NCBI GenBank assembly: GCA_019637875.1
Contig: JAHBUW010000016.1
Coordinates: 1 to 64,000 of the forward strand
DNA: 64,000 bases
Direction: 5' to 3'
DNA from: Pseudobdellovibrionaceae bacterium
Lineage (GTDB): Bacteria; Bdellovibrionota; Bdellovibrionia; Bdellovibrionales; Bdellovibrionaceae
Under the pieces are notes generated by a model, which was given only the letters and a program-made list of their open reading frames with translations, searched no databases and was not told where the DNA came from. The position numbers were made by a program, and so were the translations under genes. Shown piece by piece: positions 18,561 to 27,084 of the stretch (position 1 is the stretch's first letter; every line of letters starts with the position of its first letter).

Positions 18561-18641
18561 ATGACTCTTTCCGGCAAAATTGACCTTCGCCCCGCGCATC
18601 ATGACAAACGCGAGGGGGAGTCTAGACTCTTTACTCGATGA
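18561..18641 (+). CDS. 26-codon leader ORF overlapping the acs start
   Basis: ATG at 18561, preceded by GAGGGGAG (18551-18558), encodes 26 residues beginning [20 protein letters not shown]. It ends in a TGA at 18639-18641 that shares ATGA with the acs start codon at 18638. The arrangement implies translational coupling or a leader-peptide control of acs. Codon choice is GC-ending in part only, and the peptide is too short to judge by composition. A perfect 12-bp palindrome GAGTCTAGACTC (18618-18629) lies inside it, just before the acs start. It may be a leader ORF or chance. Confidence 0.4.
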   Translation: MTLSGKIDLRPAHHDKREGESRLFTR

Positions 18642-20587
18642 GCACTCAACAGACGTTTCCGCCGACCGAAGCCTTCGCCCGCAACGTCCTGATCACCAAA
18701 GAAACCTACGACCGGATGTACGCCGAGTCCGTGCGCGCCCCGGAAAGCTTCTGGGCGAAGCAGGCCGAGCGGCTGCACTGGTTTAAGAAATGGGACGCGG
18801 TGAAGAAGACGAGCTTTCAGAAGCCGGTCTCCATCGGCTGGTTTCTCGGCGGAAAACTCAACGTCGCTTACAACTGCCTGGATCGTCATTTGCCCGCGCA
18901 CAAAGATCGCGTCGCTTTCCACTGGGAGGCCGACGCGGAGAATGCACCCAGCCGCAAGGTCACTTACGGTGAGCTGCATGAGGACGTCTGCCGGATGGCG
19001 AACGTGCTGCGGAAGTACGGCGTGGGGAAGGGCGATCGGGTCACGATCTATATGCCCATGATTCCCGAAGCGGCGGCGGCGATGCTGGCCTGCGCGCGGA
19101 TCGGTGCGATTCACTCGGTGGTCTTCGGTGGATTTTCTCCGGATTCGATCTCGGATCGGATCAACGATTGCGAGTCATCTTTCGTCATCACTGCCGATGA
19201 AGGTCGGCGTGCGGGGAAGGTGATTCCCTTGAAGGCGAACGTCGATACCGCATTGAAGAAAACGACGACGGTGAAGAACGTTCTTGTCGTCGCGACGGCG
19301 GGCGGGCCTGGGACATCGGTGAATTTCGAGACGGGCCGCGATCTGTGGTGGCACGAAGAGCGGGGCACCGTTTCGGCCGAATGCGAGGCCGTGCCGATGG
19401 ACGCGGAAGATCCGCTCTTCATTCTGTACACTTCGGGCTCGACGGGGAAACCGAAGGGCGTGCTGCACACGACGGGCGGTTATCTGCTTTACGCGGCGAT
19501 GACCCACGAGTACGTTTTCGATCACCGCTTGGACGACGTCTACATGTGCACGGCGGACATCGGTTGGGTGACCGGACACAGCTACATGGTGTACGGACCG
19601 CTTGCGAATCTCGCGACCTCGGTGATGTTCGAGGGCGTGCCGAACTATCCCGATCACGGCCGCCTCTGGCGCATCGTCGACAAATACAAGATCTCGATTT
19701 TCTACACGGCGCCCACGGCCCTGCGCGCGTTGATGCGCGAGGGCGACTCCTGGGTGACGAAAACGTCGCGGAAATCCCTGCGCGTTCTGGGAACGGTGGG
19801 CGAGCCCATCAACCCCGAGGCGTGGCTGTGGTATCACCGCGTGGTCGGCGAAGGTCGCTGCCCCATCGTGGATACCTGGTGGCAGACCGAGACGGGCGGC
19901 ATGATGATCACCTCGCTTCCGGGCGCGACGACTCTGAAACCGGGCTCGGCGACGAAACCTTTCTTCGGCGTGCGTCCGAAACTCCTGACCTCCGAAGGGG
20001 CCGAGATCACGGGCGCCGGCGAAGGCATCCTCGTGATCGAAGACTCGTGGCCGGGGCAGATGCGCACGGTCTACCGCGATCACGCGCGTTTCGAAGAGAC
20101 CTACTTCTCCGCCTATAAGGGCTACTACTTCACGGGGGACGGTTGCCGTCGCGATGAGGACGGGGACTATTGGATCACGGGCCGCGTGGACGACGTCTTG
20201 AACGTCTCGGGGCACCGCTTGGGCACGGCCGAAGTCGAAAGCGCACTCGTCGCTCATCCGCAAGTCGCCGAGGCCGCGGTCGTCGGCTACCCTCACGACG
20301 TGAAAGGCCAAGGGATCTACGCCTACGTGACGCTGAACACAGGCGTTACTCCATCCGACGAACTCAAAAAAGAGCTCATCAAATTCGTGGCTCAGGAGAT
20401 CAGCCCCATCGCGAAACCCGATCTGCTGCAATGGGCGCCGGGCCTCCCCAAAACCCGCTCGGGCAAAATCATGCGCCGAATCCTGCGCAAGATCGCCGAA
20501 AACGCTCCGGACCAACTCGGCGACACGAGCACGCTCGCCGACCCGTCCGTGGTGACGAGTCTGGTAAACGACCGCCAAAACCGCTAG
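18638..20587 (+). CDS. acs: acetyl-coenzyme A synthetase
   Basis: 649 residues, typical for AMP-forming Acs. The AMP-binding motif [15 protein letters not shown] lies near residue 265. The acetate-pocket and ATP motifs follow ([11 protein letters not shown], then [18 protein letters not shown]). The hinge and C-terminal domain include [16 protein letters not shown], and the [17 protein letters not shown] block carries the Lys that is usually acetylated and is needed for adenylation. Acs converts acetate, ATP and CoA to acetyl-CoA in the cytoplasm. The start overlaps a 26-codon leader ORF. The stop is the first base pair set of a 27-bp perfect palindrome, and the next gene is convergent. Confidence 0.97.
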   Translation: MSTQQTFPPTEAFARNVLITKETYDRMYAESVRAPESFWAKQAERLHWFKKWDAVKKTSFQKPVSIGWFLGGKLNVAYNCLDRHLPAHKDRVAFHWEADAENAPSRKVTYGELHEDVCRMANVLRKYGVGKGDRVTIYMPMIPEAAAAMLACARIGAIHSVVFGGFSPDSISDRINDCESSFVITADEGRRAGKVIPLKANVDTALKKTTTVKNVLVVATAGGPGTSVNFETGRDLWWHEERGTVSAECEAVPMDAEDPLFILYTSGSTGKPKGVLHTTGGYLLYAAMTHEYVFDHRLDDVYMCTADIGWVTGHSYMVYGPLANLATSVMFEGVPNYPDHGRLWRIVDKYKISIFYTAPTALRALMREGDSWVTKTSRKSLRVLGTVGEPINPEAWLWYHRVVGEGRCPIVDTWWQTETGGMMITSLPGATTLKPGSATKPFFGVRPKLLTSEGAEITGAGEGILVIEDSWPGQMRTVYRDHARFEETYFSAYKGYYFTGDGCRRDEDGDYWITGRVDDVLNVSGHRLGTAEVESALVAHPQVAEAAVVGYPHDVKGQGIYAYVTLNTGVTPSDELKKELIKFVAQEISPIAKPDLLQWAPGLPKTRSGKIMRRILRKIAENAPDQLGDTSTLADPSVVTSLVNDRQNR

Positions 20588-20641
20588 GGTACCACGTACC
20601 GCGTGCGGTACCATGTACCGCACGCGGTACGTGGTACCCTA
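20585..20641. repeat. palindromic module array, site 2: 27-bp perfect inverted repeat between two stop codons
   Basis: Arms 20585-20611 and 20615-20641 are perfect reverse complements around a 3-base centre (CAT). The left arm begins with the TAG of acs, and the right arm ends with the TAG of the convergent gene (20641-20639 on the minus strand). So the whole 57-base gap, both stops included, is one cruciform. Each arm contains a smaller palindrome, GTACCGC-GT-GCGGTAC. The core (GGTACCACGTACCGC) recurs at 22346-22381. It could act as a bidirectional terminator without T-tracts. Confidence 0.85.
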
Positions 20642-21529
20642 TGCGAAAGAAGCGATGAGGGAGCGCAGGGGCTGGGGCGCGTGGCTTGCGAAGGCGTTCA
20701 GGACGTTGAAGTTCAGGAGTTGCTCCAACGGTTGTTCCAGACCCAATAGACGGAAATGAAAGCCGGTTGTGTTTTCGCGGAAGGCGGGATTCAGGTCCGC
20801 GCAGATTTTGATCAAGGCGCGGAGGGCTTTACGCGTTTGCGGAGAGACGGACGTGGGGGCCGTCAGTTCTCCCGCGATTTTCAGCATGCGGTCGATGTCC
20901 TGATCGCGGAAATCTTCTTGGAAGGCGTTCACCCGCAAGTACGTGAGCATCGCGAACGCCAGGACATAGCTCAAACCCAGATCTTGAATCGCGTTCTTGA
21001 GCGGAACGCGGGCGTCCGCCACGAAGAAGTAGGAGTTCGCCTCGTAGAAGGCGCGATGGGCGTTGTCGTCGGCGAAGTGCAGGCCCATCATTTCGACCGA
21101 GTTCACGAAGGACTCCTCGCACAGAACGCGCAAGACTTTCGCCTCCGTGGAGTTGTCTTTCGCGGGCCAAGCTTCGCGGAATAAAACGTGCGCCGTTTCG
21201 TGCATTAAGAAGTTTTTCTTCAGCGCATCGGCGACCTGGGGCCACTCTGTCGTTTGCGAAACACGCGGGGGAAGTTCCGTGAGGGCGGGGCGGGTGGGCG
21301 TGTAGGGAAGAGTCTTCTCTTGGATGTAGATCTCGAGTCGCGCGAGCGGCAGCGCGATGTCGTTCGCCGTAAGACCCGCGCGGTATTTCACTCCCGCCTT
21401 CACGCCGAGCTCGCGTACGCGTTGGTAAACGGGATTTTGCGCGAGCAGGAACGCGTCTCCGAAGACGTCTTTCAAGACGTGGGGATTCGTCGTCGGTGAA
21501 TCGAGTTCGAGGAGTTTTGCGAGTTTCAC
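20639..21529 (-). CDS. protein with HExxH motif, possible metallopeptidase
   Basis: 296 residues from a GTG at 21529. The Shine-Dalgarno GGAGGAGG almost touches the start codon, so the exact start is uncertain. The clearest motif is MHETAHVLFREAW near residue 108, a gluzincin-like HExxH followed by an acidic CEESFVNSVEMMG helix about 25 residues later that could give the third zinc ligand (Glu). The rest is mainly helical and no signal peptide is evident. The catalytic reading is inference from the motif alone. It is convergent with acs through the 27-bp palindrome. A short ORF may precede it in an operon. Confidence 0.7.
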   Translation of the reverse strand: MKLAKLLELDSPTTNPHVLKDVFGDAFLLAQNPVYQRVRELGVKAGVKYRAGLTANDIALPLARLEIYIQEKTLPYTPTRPALTELPPRVSQTTEWPQVADALKKNFLMHETAHVLFREAWPAKDNSTEAKVLRVLCEESFVNSVEMMGLHFADDNAHRAFYEANSYFFVADARVPLKNAIQDLGLSYVLAFAMLTYLRVNAFQEDFRDQDIDRMLKIAGELTAPTSVSPQTRKALRALIKICADLNPAFRENTTGFHFRLLGLEQPLEQLLNFNVLNAFASHAPQPLRSLIASFA

Positions 21530-21538
21530 CTCCTCCGC

Positions 21539-21673
21539 TTAGCGGGAGTTCGCACTCTCGCACAAGAGGGAGGCTTCTTTCGTGGAGTCTTTCCATCTCG
21601 AGGGGCGCGTTGGGTACACGTCGGCCTTTTCTTTCGGGAGCCCGAAAAATTCGATGATGCGGTCCAGTTCCAC
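21539..21673 (-). CDS. possible small protein upstream of the HExxH gene
   Basis: The minus frame from a GTG at 21673 (or a TTG at 21679) to the TAA at 21539 encodes about 44 residues ending in ...SLLCESANSR. Codons are strongly GC-ending in the manner of neighbouring genes, with a positive and Pro-containing middle (PTRPSRWKDSTKE). It ends 9 bases before the next start, so the two would be coupled. No Shine-Dalgarno sequence is visible. It may be a real small protein or a leader, or the mutated start of a longer gene. Confidence 0.4.
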   Translation of the reverse strand: MELDRIIEFFGLPKEKADVYPTRPSRWKDSTKEASLLCESANSR

Positions 21674-21748
21674 GCACAAAAGTTTGCGCGCGGGGTATGT
21701 GTAAGTTATATGTAAATACAGGACGACGCAAACGACTTGGAGGTCGAA

Positions 21749-22171
21749 ATGTCCGAGCAGGAAGCGCAGCAGACGGAACTGGTGCAACTCATTCAAGAGG
21801 CCGACTTGGCCCTGGTCCAGCTGGAGCAGGCGCGCAGCGCGGTCGAAGCCGCCAAACTCGGTTTCGAGTTGGCGAAAGAAGAGCTCGAACAGCGTCGGGA
21901 TTCCTTTGAGCAGGTCATCGCGCGGGCCGACGACGTGGGAGTCCCACGAAGCAAGCTCAAGAAACTCGCGGAGGAGAGATCCGCGGCCCTTCTCGCGTCG
22001 GGCCTCCTCTCTTCTCCGATCACGGGATCGCGGGCCGCCCCAGGTGGCGGCTCCACGAAACCCAAATCCCCACGCAAGAGCAAAGAACCAAAAATTCCTG
22101 AAGACCGCTTCACAAGCGACTCAGTGAGCATGGAGTCCCCCTCCCTCGCCGAGCCTCCCGTCTTCAACTAA
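21749..22171 (+). CDS. coiled-coil protein, unknown function
   Basis: 140 residues from the ATG at 21749. GGAGGT at 21739-21744 supports this start over an in-frame one at 21737. Residues 1-75 are a charged amphipathic helix rich in Glu, Gln, Ala and Leu with a heptad look (LVQLIQEADLALVQLEQARS). Residues 80-140 are disordered, Ser/Pro/Lys-rich (STKPKSPRKSKEPKIPE). Such small coiled-coil proteins may be scaffolds. An AT-rich region before it (about 21695-21720) should contain the promoter. A strong terminator follows about 100 bases after the stop. Confidence 0.72.
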   Translation: MSEQEAQQTELVQLIQEADLALVQLEQARSAVEAAKLGFELAKEELEQRRDSFEQVIARADDVGVPRSKLKKLAEERSAALLASGLLSSPITGSRAAPGGGSTKPKSPRKSKEPKIPEDRFTSDSVSMESPSLAEPPVFN

Positions 22172-22273
22172 ATTCCCCCATCCCCTCACCTCGGCGGTCC
22201 GGATCCCCTCCTGGACCGCTGTCTTCGTTTGGGGCTCACACCAAAACCCGAGGCTCTTCCGATCCTCACATCC

Positions 22274-22301
22274 ACGGTCCGGCCTCCGGACCGTTTTTTT
22301 T
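22274..22301 (+). terminator. rho-independent terminator of the coiled-coil gene
   Basis: ACGGTCCGG (22274-22282), a 3-base loop and CCGGACCGT (22286-22294) form a perfect 9-bp stem that runs into eight T (22294-22301). The preceding bases 22195-22225 hold a related, weaker GGTCCGG/CCTGGACC pair. Confidence 0.9.
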
Positions 22302-22303
22302 AA

Positions 22304-22381
22304 AAGGTAGCTGCTACTTTCTGGAAAGTAGCAGCTACCTTCCGGAAGGTACCACGTACCGCGTGCGGTACGTGGTACCTT
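22304..22381. repeat. palindromic module array, site 3 (convergent gap before rnhA)
   Basis: Two perfect palindromes stand in tandem, joined by CCGG. The first has 18-bp arms (22304-22321 and 22324-22341; ends AAGGTAGC) around a 2-base centre. The second has 17-bp arms (22346-22362 and 22365-22381; AAGGTACCACGTACCGC) around GT. The second ends on the rnhA stop, TAA at 22382-22380 on the minus strand. The core of the second module equals that of site 2. The first module belongs to the GGTAG type of site 1, so this site links both types. Confidence 0.85.
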
Positions 22382-22853
22382 AGCGGGTGTAGGTTTGGCG
22401 GCAGAGTTCGTCGGCGCGTTGGTTGAGTAGGCACTTGGCGTGCGCGCGGACCCATTTCCATTGCAGGGGCATGTTGACGGCGGCGAAGCGGTCGAGCTGC
22501 CAGCTGAGGCGTTCGAGAAGATCGAAATGGAAAACGTCGCGACCGGATTTGCGTTTCCAGCCGTTGTCGCGCCAGCGGAGGACGTCGCGCAGAGCGAGAT
22601 CGATCAAAATCTGCGAATCCGTGTGAACCACCACCGGGATCGCCGCCGGTAGGCTTTCCAGCGCTTCCACCGCCGCCGTGATTTCCATCCGCAGCGAATC
22701 GGTCTGGCGCGCGAGCCCGGTTTTTTCTTCGAGGATGCGACCCGTGTCGCTGATCAGGTAAGCCCAAGCTCCACGGCCCGAGGGCAAGCAGCCCCCATCC
22801 GTATGCACCGACAAGAACGGATTCTCCAAAAGTGCACTCCCTTGACGGCGCAT
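22380..22853 (-). CDS. rnhA: ribonuclease HI
   Basis: 157 residues from the ATG at 22853. The catalytic acidic residues are Asp19 (VHTDGG), Glu57 (LRMEITAAVEAL), Asp79 (VVHTDSQ) and Asp148 (NQRADEL), and His138 lies in VRAHAK. These match the order in type 1 RNase H, which cuts RNA in RNA-DNA hybrids. The basic protrusion (WKRKSGRDVF) is present. A TTG at 22829 with AAGGGAG 7 bases upstream is an alternative start that gives a 149-residue protein beginning just before the first strand. The 3' end merges with the palindrome array. Confidence 0.93.
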   Translation of the reverse strand: MRRQGSALLENPFLSVHTDGGCLPSGRGAWAYLISDTGRILEEKTGLARQTDSLRMEITAAVEALESLPAAIPVVVHTDSQILIDLALRDVLRWRDNGWKRKSGRDVFHFDLLERLSWQLDRFAAVNMPLQWKWVRAHAKCLLNQRADELCRQTYTR

Positions 22854-22992
22854 CCGGCGCCCCTAGGAAAAGCGTAACGGAAATCCCGCCCTTTCATCGA
22901 GAGAAAAATTTCGATGAGCAAAACCGCCAAGACTTGATTTCGTAGGGAGAACCGGACAAGGCGGGGGCGAGGCCCCCCCATCGGAGGCGGGC

Positions 22993-23023
22993 AAAAAAAA
23001 GCCGACTCGCCAGAGCCGGCTTC
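22993..23023 (-). terminator. rho-independent terminator of the lipoprotein gene at 23075
   Basis: On the minus strand AAGCCGGCTC-TGGC-GAGTCGGCTT forms a 10-bp stem with one G-T pair, followed by a run of T (plus-strand A 22993-23000). It lies about 50 bases after the stop at 23075. Confidence 0.88.
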
Positions 23024-23074
23024 AAAATAAATCTGAATTTCACTCACCCGACGGGCGAGAGGTCACGCGCCGCT

Positions 23075-24043
23075 TTAGCGACGCCCGTTCTTCGGGGGAG
23101 TCGCCGGTGCGGGGGCCGACTTGCCGTCGGGAGCGGGAACCTTGCGTGCCTCGAGCGGAGCCACGAACGTCGGATAGACGATGTCCCCCTTGATCATGTT
23201 GTTCTCGAAGGTCGCCTTCATGCTCCAGCCCGTATAACCCGCGCCGTTCGGCGGGGGCGTGAAGGTCAGCTCGATGGGCGTGCGGTCCCCGTTGTAGATC
23301 ACGGTGTGGCGCGCGGCCAAAGACAGTCCGTCCTCGCGGCGGTTGTAGCAGACGAGCACGGGCAGGATCTGGCCGTTCACGCTCGTGTCCTCGATACGCA
23401 TCTGCATATCGACGGTGAACGACGCGTCTTTCTTCCCGTCCATCCGTTTCACGACGGCCTTGTACGAACCTTGGATGGGGAGCAGGATCGCCTTGATGCG
23501 GTCGTAAGTTTCGTTCCCGCGGCCTTCGGGCGGCGCGATCACTTCTTTCGAGACAAGTCGCACGTTCAGCATGCCGATCTGGCTGCCTTCGCCGTTTTTC
23601 ACCGGCGCGCGGAAGATTCCGTCCTGCACGATCCCGCGGATGTACATCGATTCGCCGCCGCCCTGTTGCGTGGTCAGCGTGAGGTCCGAGGTCTCGGTGA
23701 TCATGGTCGCCGTGAAGTAAGTGTCCACGATGTCGCGATCCAGGCGGGCGAAGCGGGCGCGGAGCTCCGGCTGGTAGCGGATCTCGCCGTCCTGAGTTTT
23801 GCCGACGGCGACCTCGGTGTACGAGATCGTCAGCCGCACGTTTTCGATTCGCGCGGGCGTATCGAAGGTGCCTTCATAGACGCCCTGGATACTTTCGTAA
23901 GCGCGCACGAGCTTTTCGCGGTTGTTCAGGTCGCGTTTGCGATTCGGATCGGTATCGCTTTGATCGAACGCGCAGGCCGTGAGCGAAAGCGCGATGAAGC
24001 CGACGCTTATCACACGGAAGATCACGCCGAAAAACTGTGTCAT
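23075..24043 (-). CDS. predicted lipoprotein, unknown function
   Basis: 322 residues from the ATG at 24043, chosen because it gives a lipoprotein signal (MTQFFGVIFRVISVGFIALS, then LTAC with Cys at about residue 25). The open frame extends 25 residues upstream. The mature part begins with a charged segment (DPNRKRDLNNREKLVRAYES). The rest is long and beta-rich, with two repeats of a block that opens YxxIQGxYxG or ILLPIQGSYKAV, suggesting two similar domains. The C-terminus is Pro/Ala/Lys-rich. It follows gloA by 31 bases on the same strand, so it is probably the last gene of a four-gene operon starting at 26937. Confidence 0.78.
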   Translation of the reverse strand: MTQFFGVIFRVISVGFIALSLTACAFDQSDTDPNRKRDLNNREKLVRAYESIQGVYEGTFDTPARIENVRLTISYTEVAVGKTQDGEIRYQPELRARFARLDRDIVDTYFTATMITETSDLTLTTQQGGGESMYIRGIVQDGIFRAPVKNGEGSQIGMLNVRLVSKEVIAPPEGRGNETYDRIKAILLPIQGSYKAVVKRMDGKKDASFTVDMQMRIEDTSVNGQILPVLVCYNRREDGLSLAARHTVIYNGDRTPIELTFTPPPNGAGYTGWSMKATFENNMIKGDIVYPTFVAPLEARKVPAPDGKSAPAPATPPKNGRR

Positions 24044-24074
24044 GGGTTGCCCCCTTTTCCTTTCAAGCCCGGCT

Positions 24075-24587
24075 TCAACCCAGAAGTCCCGGCTCAACGA
24101 TTTCAATCCAATAATCATCGGGATCTTTGATGAAGGCGATGTTCTTCATGCCACCCTCACCCATCCGCTTCTGAAAGCGAACGCCCAGCTCTTCAAAACG
24201 CGCGCACGCGGCGGCGAGACTCGGCACGCTGACGCAGATGTGGCCGAAGCCCCGCGCCTCGCCGTTGCCGTTCACGTAAGGCGTTTCCGCCTTCTCTTCG
24301 GTACCCCAGTTGTGGGTCAGCTCTAGTACCGACTCACGCGCGTTCGTGTAGCGCGCGCGGCCCACCTCGTCCTCGGGAATGTGGGTTCCCTCGGGCACGT
24401 AGGCAAGGAAGTAGAGCGAAAATTTCCACTCCGGAAAATCCACTTTCCGCACCAGGCTCATCCCCAAAATGCGACTGTAAAAATCCAAAGAGACCTTCGG
24501 ATCGCGCACGCGCAGCATGGTGTGATTGAACACGTAGCCCTTGGTCGCGGGGTCGATGCGGGTCGACAGGCCGGGAACGTCGATCAT
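24075..24587 (-). CDS. gloA: lactoylglutathione lyase (glyoxalase I)
   Basis: 170 residues. The glyoxalase fold is visible with metal ligands His22 (FNHTMLRVRDP), Glu in ESVLELTHNWGTE, His in GFGHICVSV and Glu in DYWIEIVEP. The family motif SLDFYSRILGMSLVRK follows the first ligand. It converts the methylglyoxal-glutathione adduct to lactoylglutathione. The ATG at 24587 overlaps the TGA of the TolC-family gene (ATGA), so translation is probably coupled. The protein has extra residues in the SLYFLAYVPEG region, typical of the longer eukaryote-like form. Confidence 0.95.
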   Translation of the reverse strand: MIDVPGLSTRIDPATKGYVFNHTMLRVRDPKVSLDFYSRILGMSLVRKVDFPEWKFSLYFLAYVPEGTHIPEDEVGRARYTNARESVLELTHNWGTEEKAETPYVNGNGEARGFGHICVSVPSLAAACARFEELGVRFQKRMGEGGMKNIAFIKDPDDYWIEIVEPGLLG

Positions 24588-26179
24588 CGCGCGCCCCCTT
24601 GCGAGTCGTCGTCCGGAATCAGCTCGTCGCGGCCCGCGGCCCACGACGCCAGCGCGATCTGGTAATCGCCCAGTGCGCGGCTGAAGCTGACCTCGGCGGC
24701 GAAGAGCTGATTCAGCGCCTCGACGACGAAGTTGATGTCGGTCCGCCCCTGATTGTAGGCGCGGCTGATCTCGTTGTACGCGCGTTCACGGAGCTGCATC
24801 TGCTCGCGCGCGCTGACCGCTTGCGCGTACAAAGTCCGCGTCTGGCGTTCGCTATCCCAGAGCTCGTTCTGGGTCTGCAACTTCATGCGCTCTAGCCGGA
24901 GCTTCTCGAGCTCGGCTTGCGCTTTGCGGTTGACGGTTTCTTCGTTCTGCACGCCCGAGCCGAAGTTGTGCTCGAACTTCACGCCCATGTAATACTTCGG
25001 ACGCGAGCCCGAGAGCGCCTCGCCGACCGAGTCCGCCGCGCGCTCCTCGATGCCCGAGCCGTAAACCTGACCCACGAACGCGAACGCGGGATGCTCTTCG
25101 CTTTCGGCGCTTTCGACGCGGGCCTGGGCCGCGTCGGTTTTCAGTTGCTGTGAACGCACGCGGCGCAGTTTTTCGAGTTCCACCGCCGACAGTCGCGGGG
25201 GCGGGTTGATCTCGTGCGGGATCTCGAACGTGATGTCGGCGTTGAGCGGCAAACGCAGAAGCTCGACCAAACGGTCCGCATCGCGCAGATACGTCGCACC
25301 CGAGGTCTTCGCGTTCTGACGGCGCAGTTCGAGCTCGGCCGAGACCTGCGAAAGCTCGCCCGGCGCCGAAAAGCCCAAGCCGCTTTTACGGCGAACGGTG
25401 CTGACGAGATTTTCGTAACGTTCGATCGCCTTCAGGGACTGGCGCATGTTCTCTTGCGAGATGTAGGCGGTCCAGTAAGCGCGAAGCCCTTCGAGCACGG
25501 CCGCTTGCAGATCCTGCGCGCGGGTGACGAGGGCCGCGTTCATGTCCATTTCGGCCGCGCGCACGCGGTCGCGATCCGAAACGCCGAACGAGTTCCGCCA
25601 CAGCGCCTGCTCGAACGTGAAACCGAAGATGTCCTGCGTCTGTTCGGTCGGAAGGGTCGTGAAGGTCGGTGACAGGGGGCTGTACTCGGAGCGGTAGGAG
25701 TTCCGCAGCCAGCTCAGTGACGTCGTCGTGCCCGTCGTCCAGCGCTTCGTCAACGAAACGTCCGACTTCAGGATCTGGTCCTCGATGTTGCCGACGCCCG
25801 ACAGGCTTTCGAAGCGCGAACGCTCGTAGCCGCTATTCGCGCGCAAAAACCAATCGAAGTCTTTCAGCACGCGCGCGAGATCCACACGCGGCAGCTCGGA
25901 CTTCAGATTCGCTTCGGTGGCGCGATCGGACTGTTTCAGCACCAGGTTCGAGACGTCGGCCTGCTTCAGCACGACCTTCGGAGAATCGATTTTCACCGCC
26001 ACCGGCTCGAGCTCCGGCGCGGGCGCGATCCGCGGAGTGGGCGCGATCCGCGGAGTGGGCGTCGGCGTGGGCGTCGCCGAATGTTTGGGCGCGGGCGTCG
26101 CCGTGGGCTTCGAAGCCGCGGTCTGCGCGAACGCGAAGCCGGGAGCGGTGAGCGCGAAAGCGAGGAGCGCTTTTACCAC
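24584..26179 (-). CDS. TolC-family outer membrane efflux protein
   Basis: About 531 residues from the GTG at 26179. The frame is open to a GTG at 26191. I prefer 26179 because it gives a standard signal peptide (MVKALLAFALTAPGFAFA) and overlaps the upstream stop by a few bases. After a Thr/Pro linker with TPTPTP and two copies of PRIAPTP, there is a helical outer-membrane factor domain with two OEP repeats (ELSQVSAELELRRQNAKTSG and RAYNEISRAYNQGRTDINFV). It should form a trimeric channel across the outer membrane, but no RND or ABC pump partner is adjacent. It is in an operon with an outer-membrane-like protein upstream and gloA downstream. Confidence 0.88.
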   Translation of the reverse strand: MVKALLAFALTAPGFAFAQTAASKPTATPAPKHSATPTPTPTPRIAPTPRIAPAPELEPVAVKIDSPKVVLKQADVSNLVLKQSDRATEANLKSELPRVDLARVLKDFDWFLRANSGYERSRFESLSGVGNIEDQILKSDVSLTKRWTTGTTTSLSWLRNSYRSEYSPLSPTFTTLPTEQTQDIFGFTFEQALWRNSFGVSDRDRVRAAEMDMNAALVTRAQDLQAAVLEGLRAYWTAYISQENMRQSLKAIERYENLVSTVRRKSGLGFSAPGELSQVSAELELRRQNAKTSGATYLRDADRLVELLRLPLNADITFEIPHEINPPPRLSAVELEKLRRVRSQQLKTDAAQARVESAESEEHPAFAFVGQVYGSGIEERAADSVGEALSGSRPKYYMGVKFEHNFGSGVQNEETVNRKAQAELEKLRLERMKLQTQNELWDSERQTRTLYAQAVSAREQMQLRERAYNEISRAYNQGRTDINFVVEALNQLFAAEVSFSRALGDYQIALASWAAGRDELIPDDDSQGGAR

Positions 26180-26937
26180 CGCGCACCCCACACCAGACTG
26201 TAAACGGTCGGCGATTCGAACTCGTTTTCGATCTGACGGGCGGCGAGACTCACGTACTGATTGCGGTCGACATGGAACTGCAAAGCGAGGCGACGTGCGC
26301 GCTCGTTATAACCTTGGGTCCACTGCGCGAGCTCGGACTCGGACGAATTCTGAATCGTCGAGACCTGATCGAACGACATCCCGAACAACGCCGCCCAGCG
26401 CGCGCTGAAGTTCCAGGTCAGGCGCGGCTCTACGCCGTAGCCGATCCACTGGTAACGCACGTTCAAGGGCAAACCGTTCGGCAGCGTCACTTCTTGGTTC
26501 GAGACGGCGATGCCGCCGTGACCGAGAACGCCGAAGCGCAGGACGTGCGTTCCGAGCGCGAGCGACTTTTCGAGGCCCGCGCCGAGCCCGAAGGTCGTGA
26601 ACGCGGGCAGCGAGTTCAGGTTGTCGGGACCGAGCGCGCCGACGGGGCGGGGCACGGTCAGCTGACGTTGGTAAAGCTCCGCTTCCAGAATCCAGTCCCA
26701 CGCGCGACGCGCGATCGGATTGTATTCGGCTTTCAAGGGCATCATGACCGAAGGTGTTTCGCCCGTGGGCGCGGCGGTCGGAATGTCGCTGAGCTGGCGG
26801 AGCGCTTCTTCGCGGACGGACAAGCTTTCCGTCGGCGCAGCGCTGCGCGCGCGGGATTTTTTCGAAGTGGTCGCGGCCTCGCCCGTGAGCGCGAAAACGG
26901 CGACGGATGCGGAAATCAGGATGAGCAATGATCTCAT
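26173..26937 (-). CDS. exported, probable outer membrane protein, unknown function
   Basis: 254 residues with a signal peptide (MRSLLILISASVAVFALTGEA), a Ser/Arg/Thr linker, then alternating hydrophobic strands (YQRQLTV..., VLRFGVLGHGGIAVS, GYGVEPRLTWNFSARWAALFG, LALQFHVDRNQYVSLAARQ). The C-terminus is VYSLVWGARW with an aromatic last residue, as in beta-barrel proteins recognised by BamA. It looks like a small barrel of eight to ten strands. It is the first gene of the run toward tolC-like, gloA and the lipoprotein, and overlaps the next gene's start by a few bases. Confidence 0.78.
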   Translation of the reverse strand: MRSLLILISASVAVFALTGEAATTSKKSRARSAAPTESLSVREEALRQLSDIPTAAPTGETPSVMMPLKAEYNPIARRAWDWILEAELYQRQLTVPRPVGALGPDNLNSLPAFTTFGLGAGLEKSLALGTHVLRFGVLGHGGIAVSNQEVTLPNGLPLNVRYQWIGYGVEPRLTWNFSARWAALFGMSFDQVSTIQNSSESELAQWTQGYNERARRLALQFHVDRNQYVSLAARQIENEFESPTVYSLVWGARW

Positions 26938-27084
26938 TCCAGCCCCCTTAATTGTGGCCGCAATTCACACCTAATTAAGGTCTGAGTCAAATCGGTCGAA
27001 GGCCCCCTTCATCAAATGTTGACGGAATGCGACGCGCAGCATTGCGGACTGGCCAACGGAGCGCTCTCGTGATGAATTGCGGTC

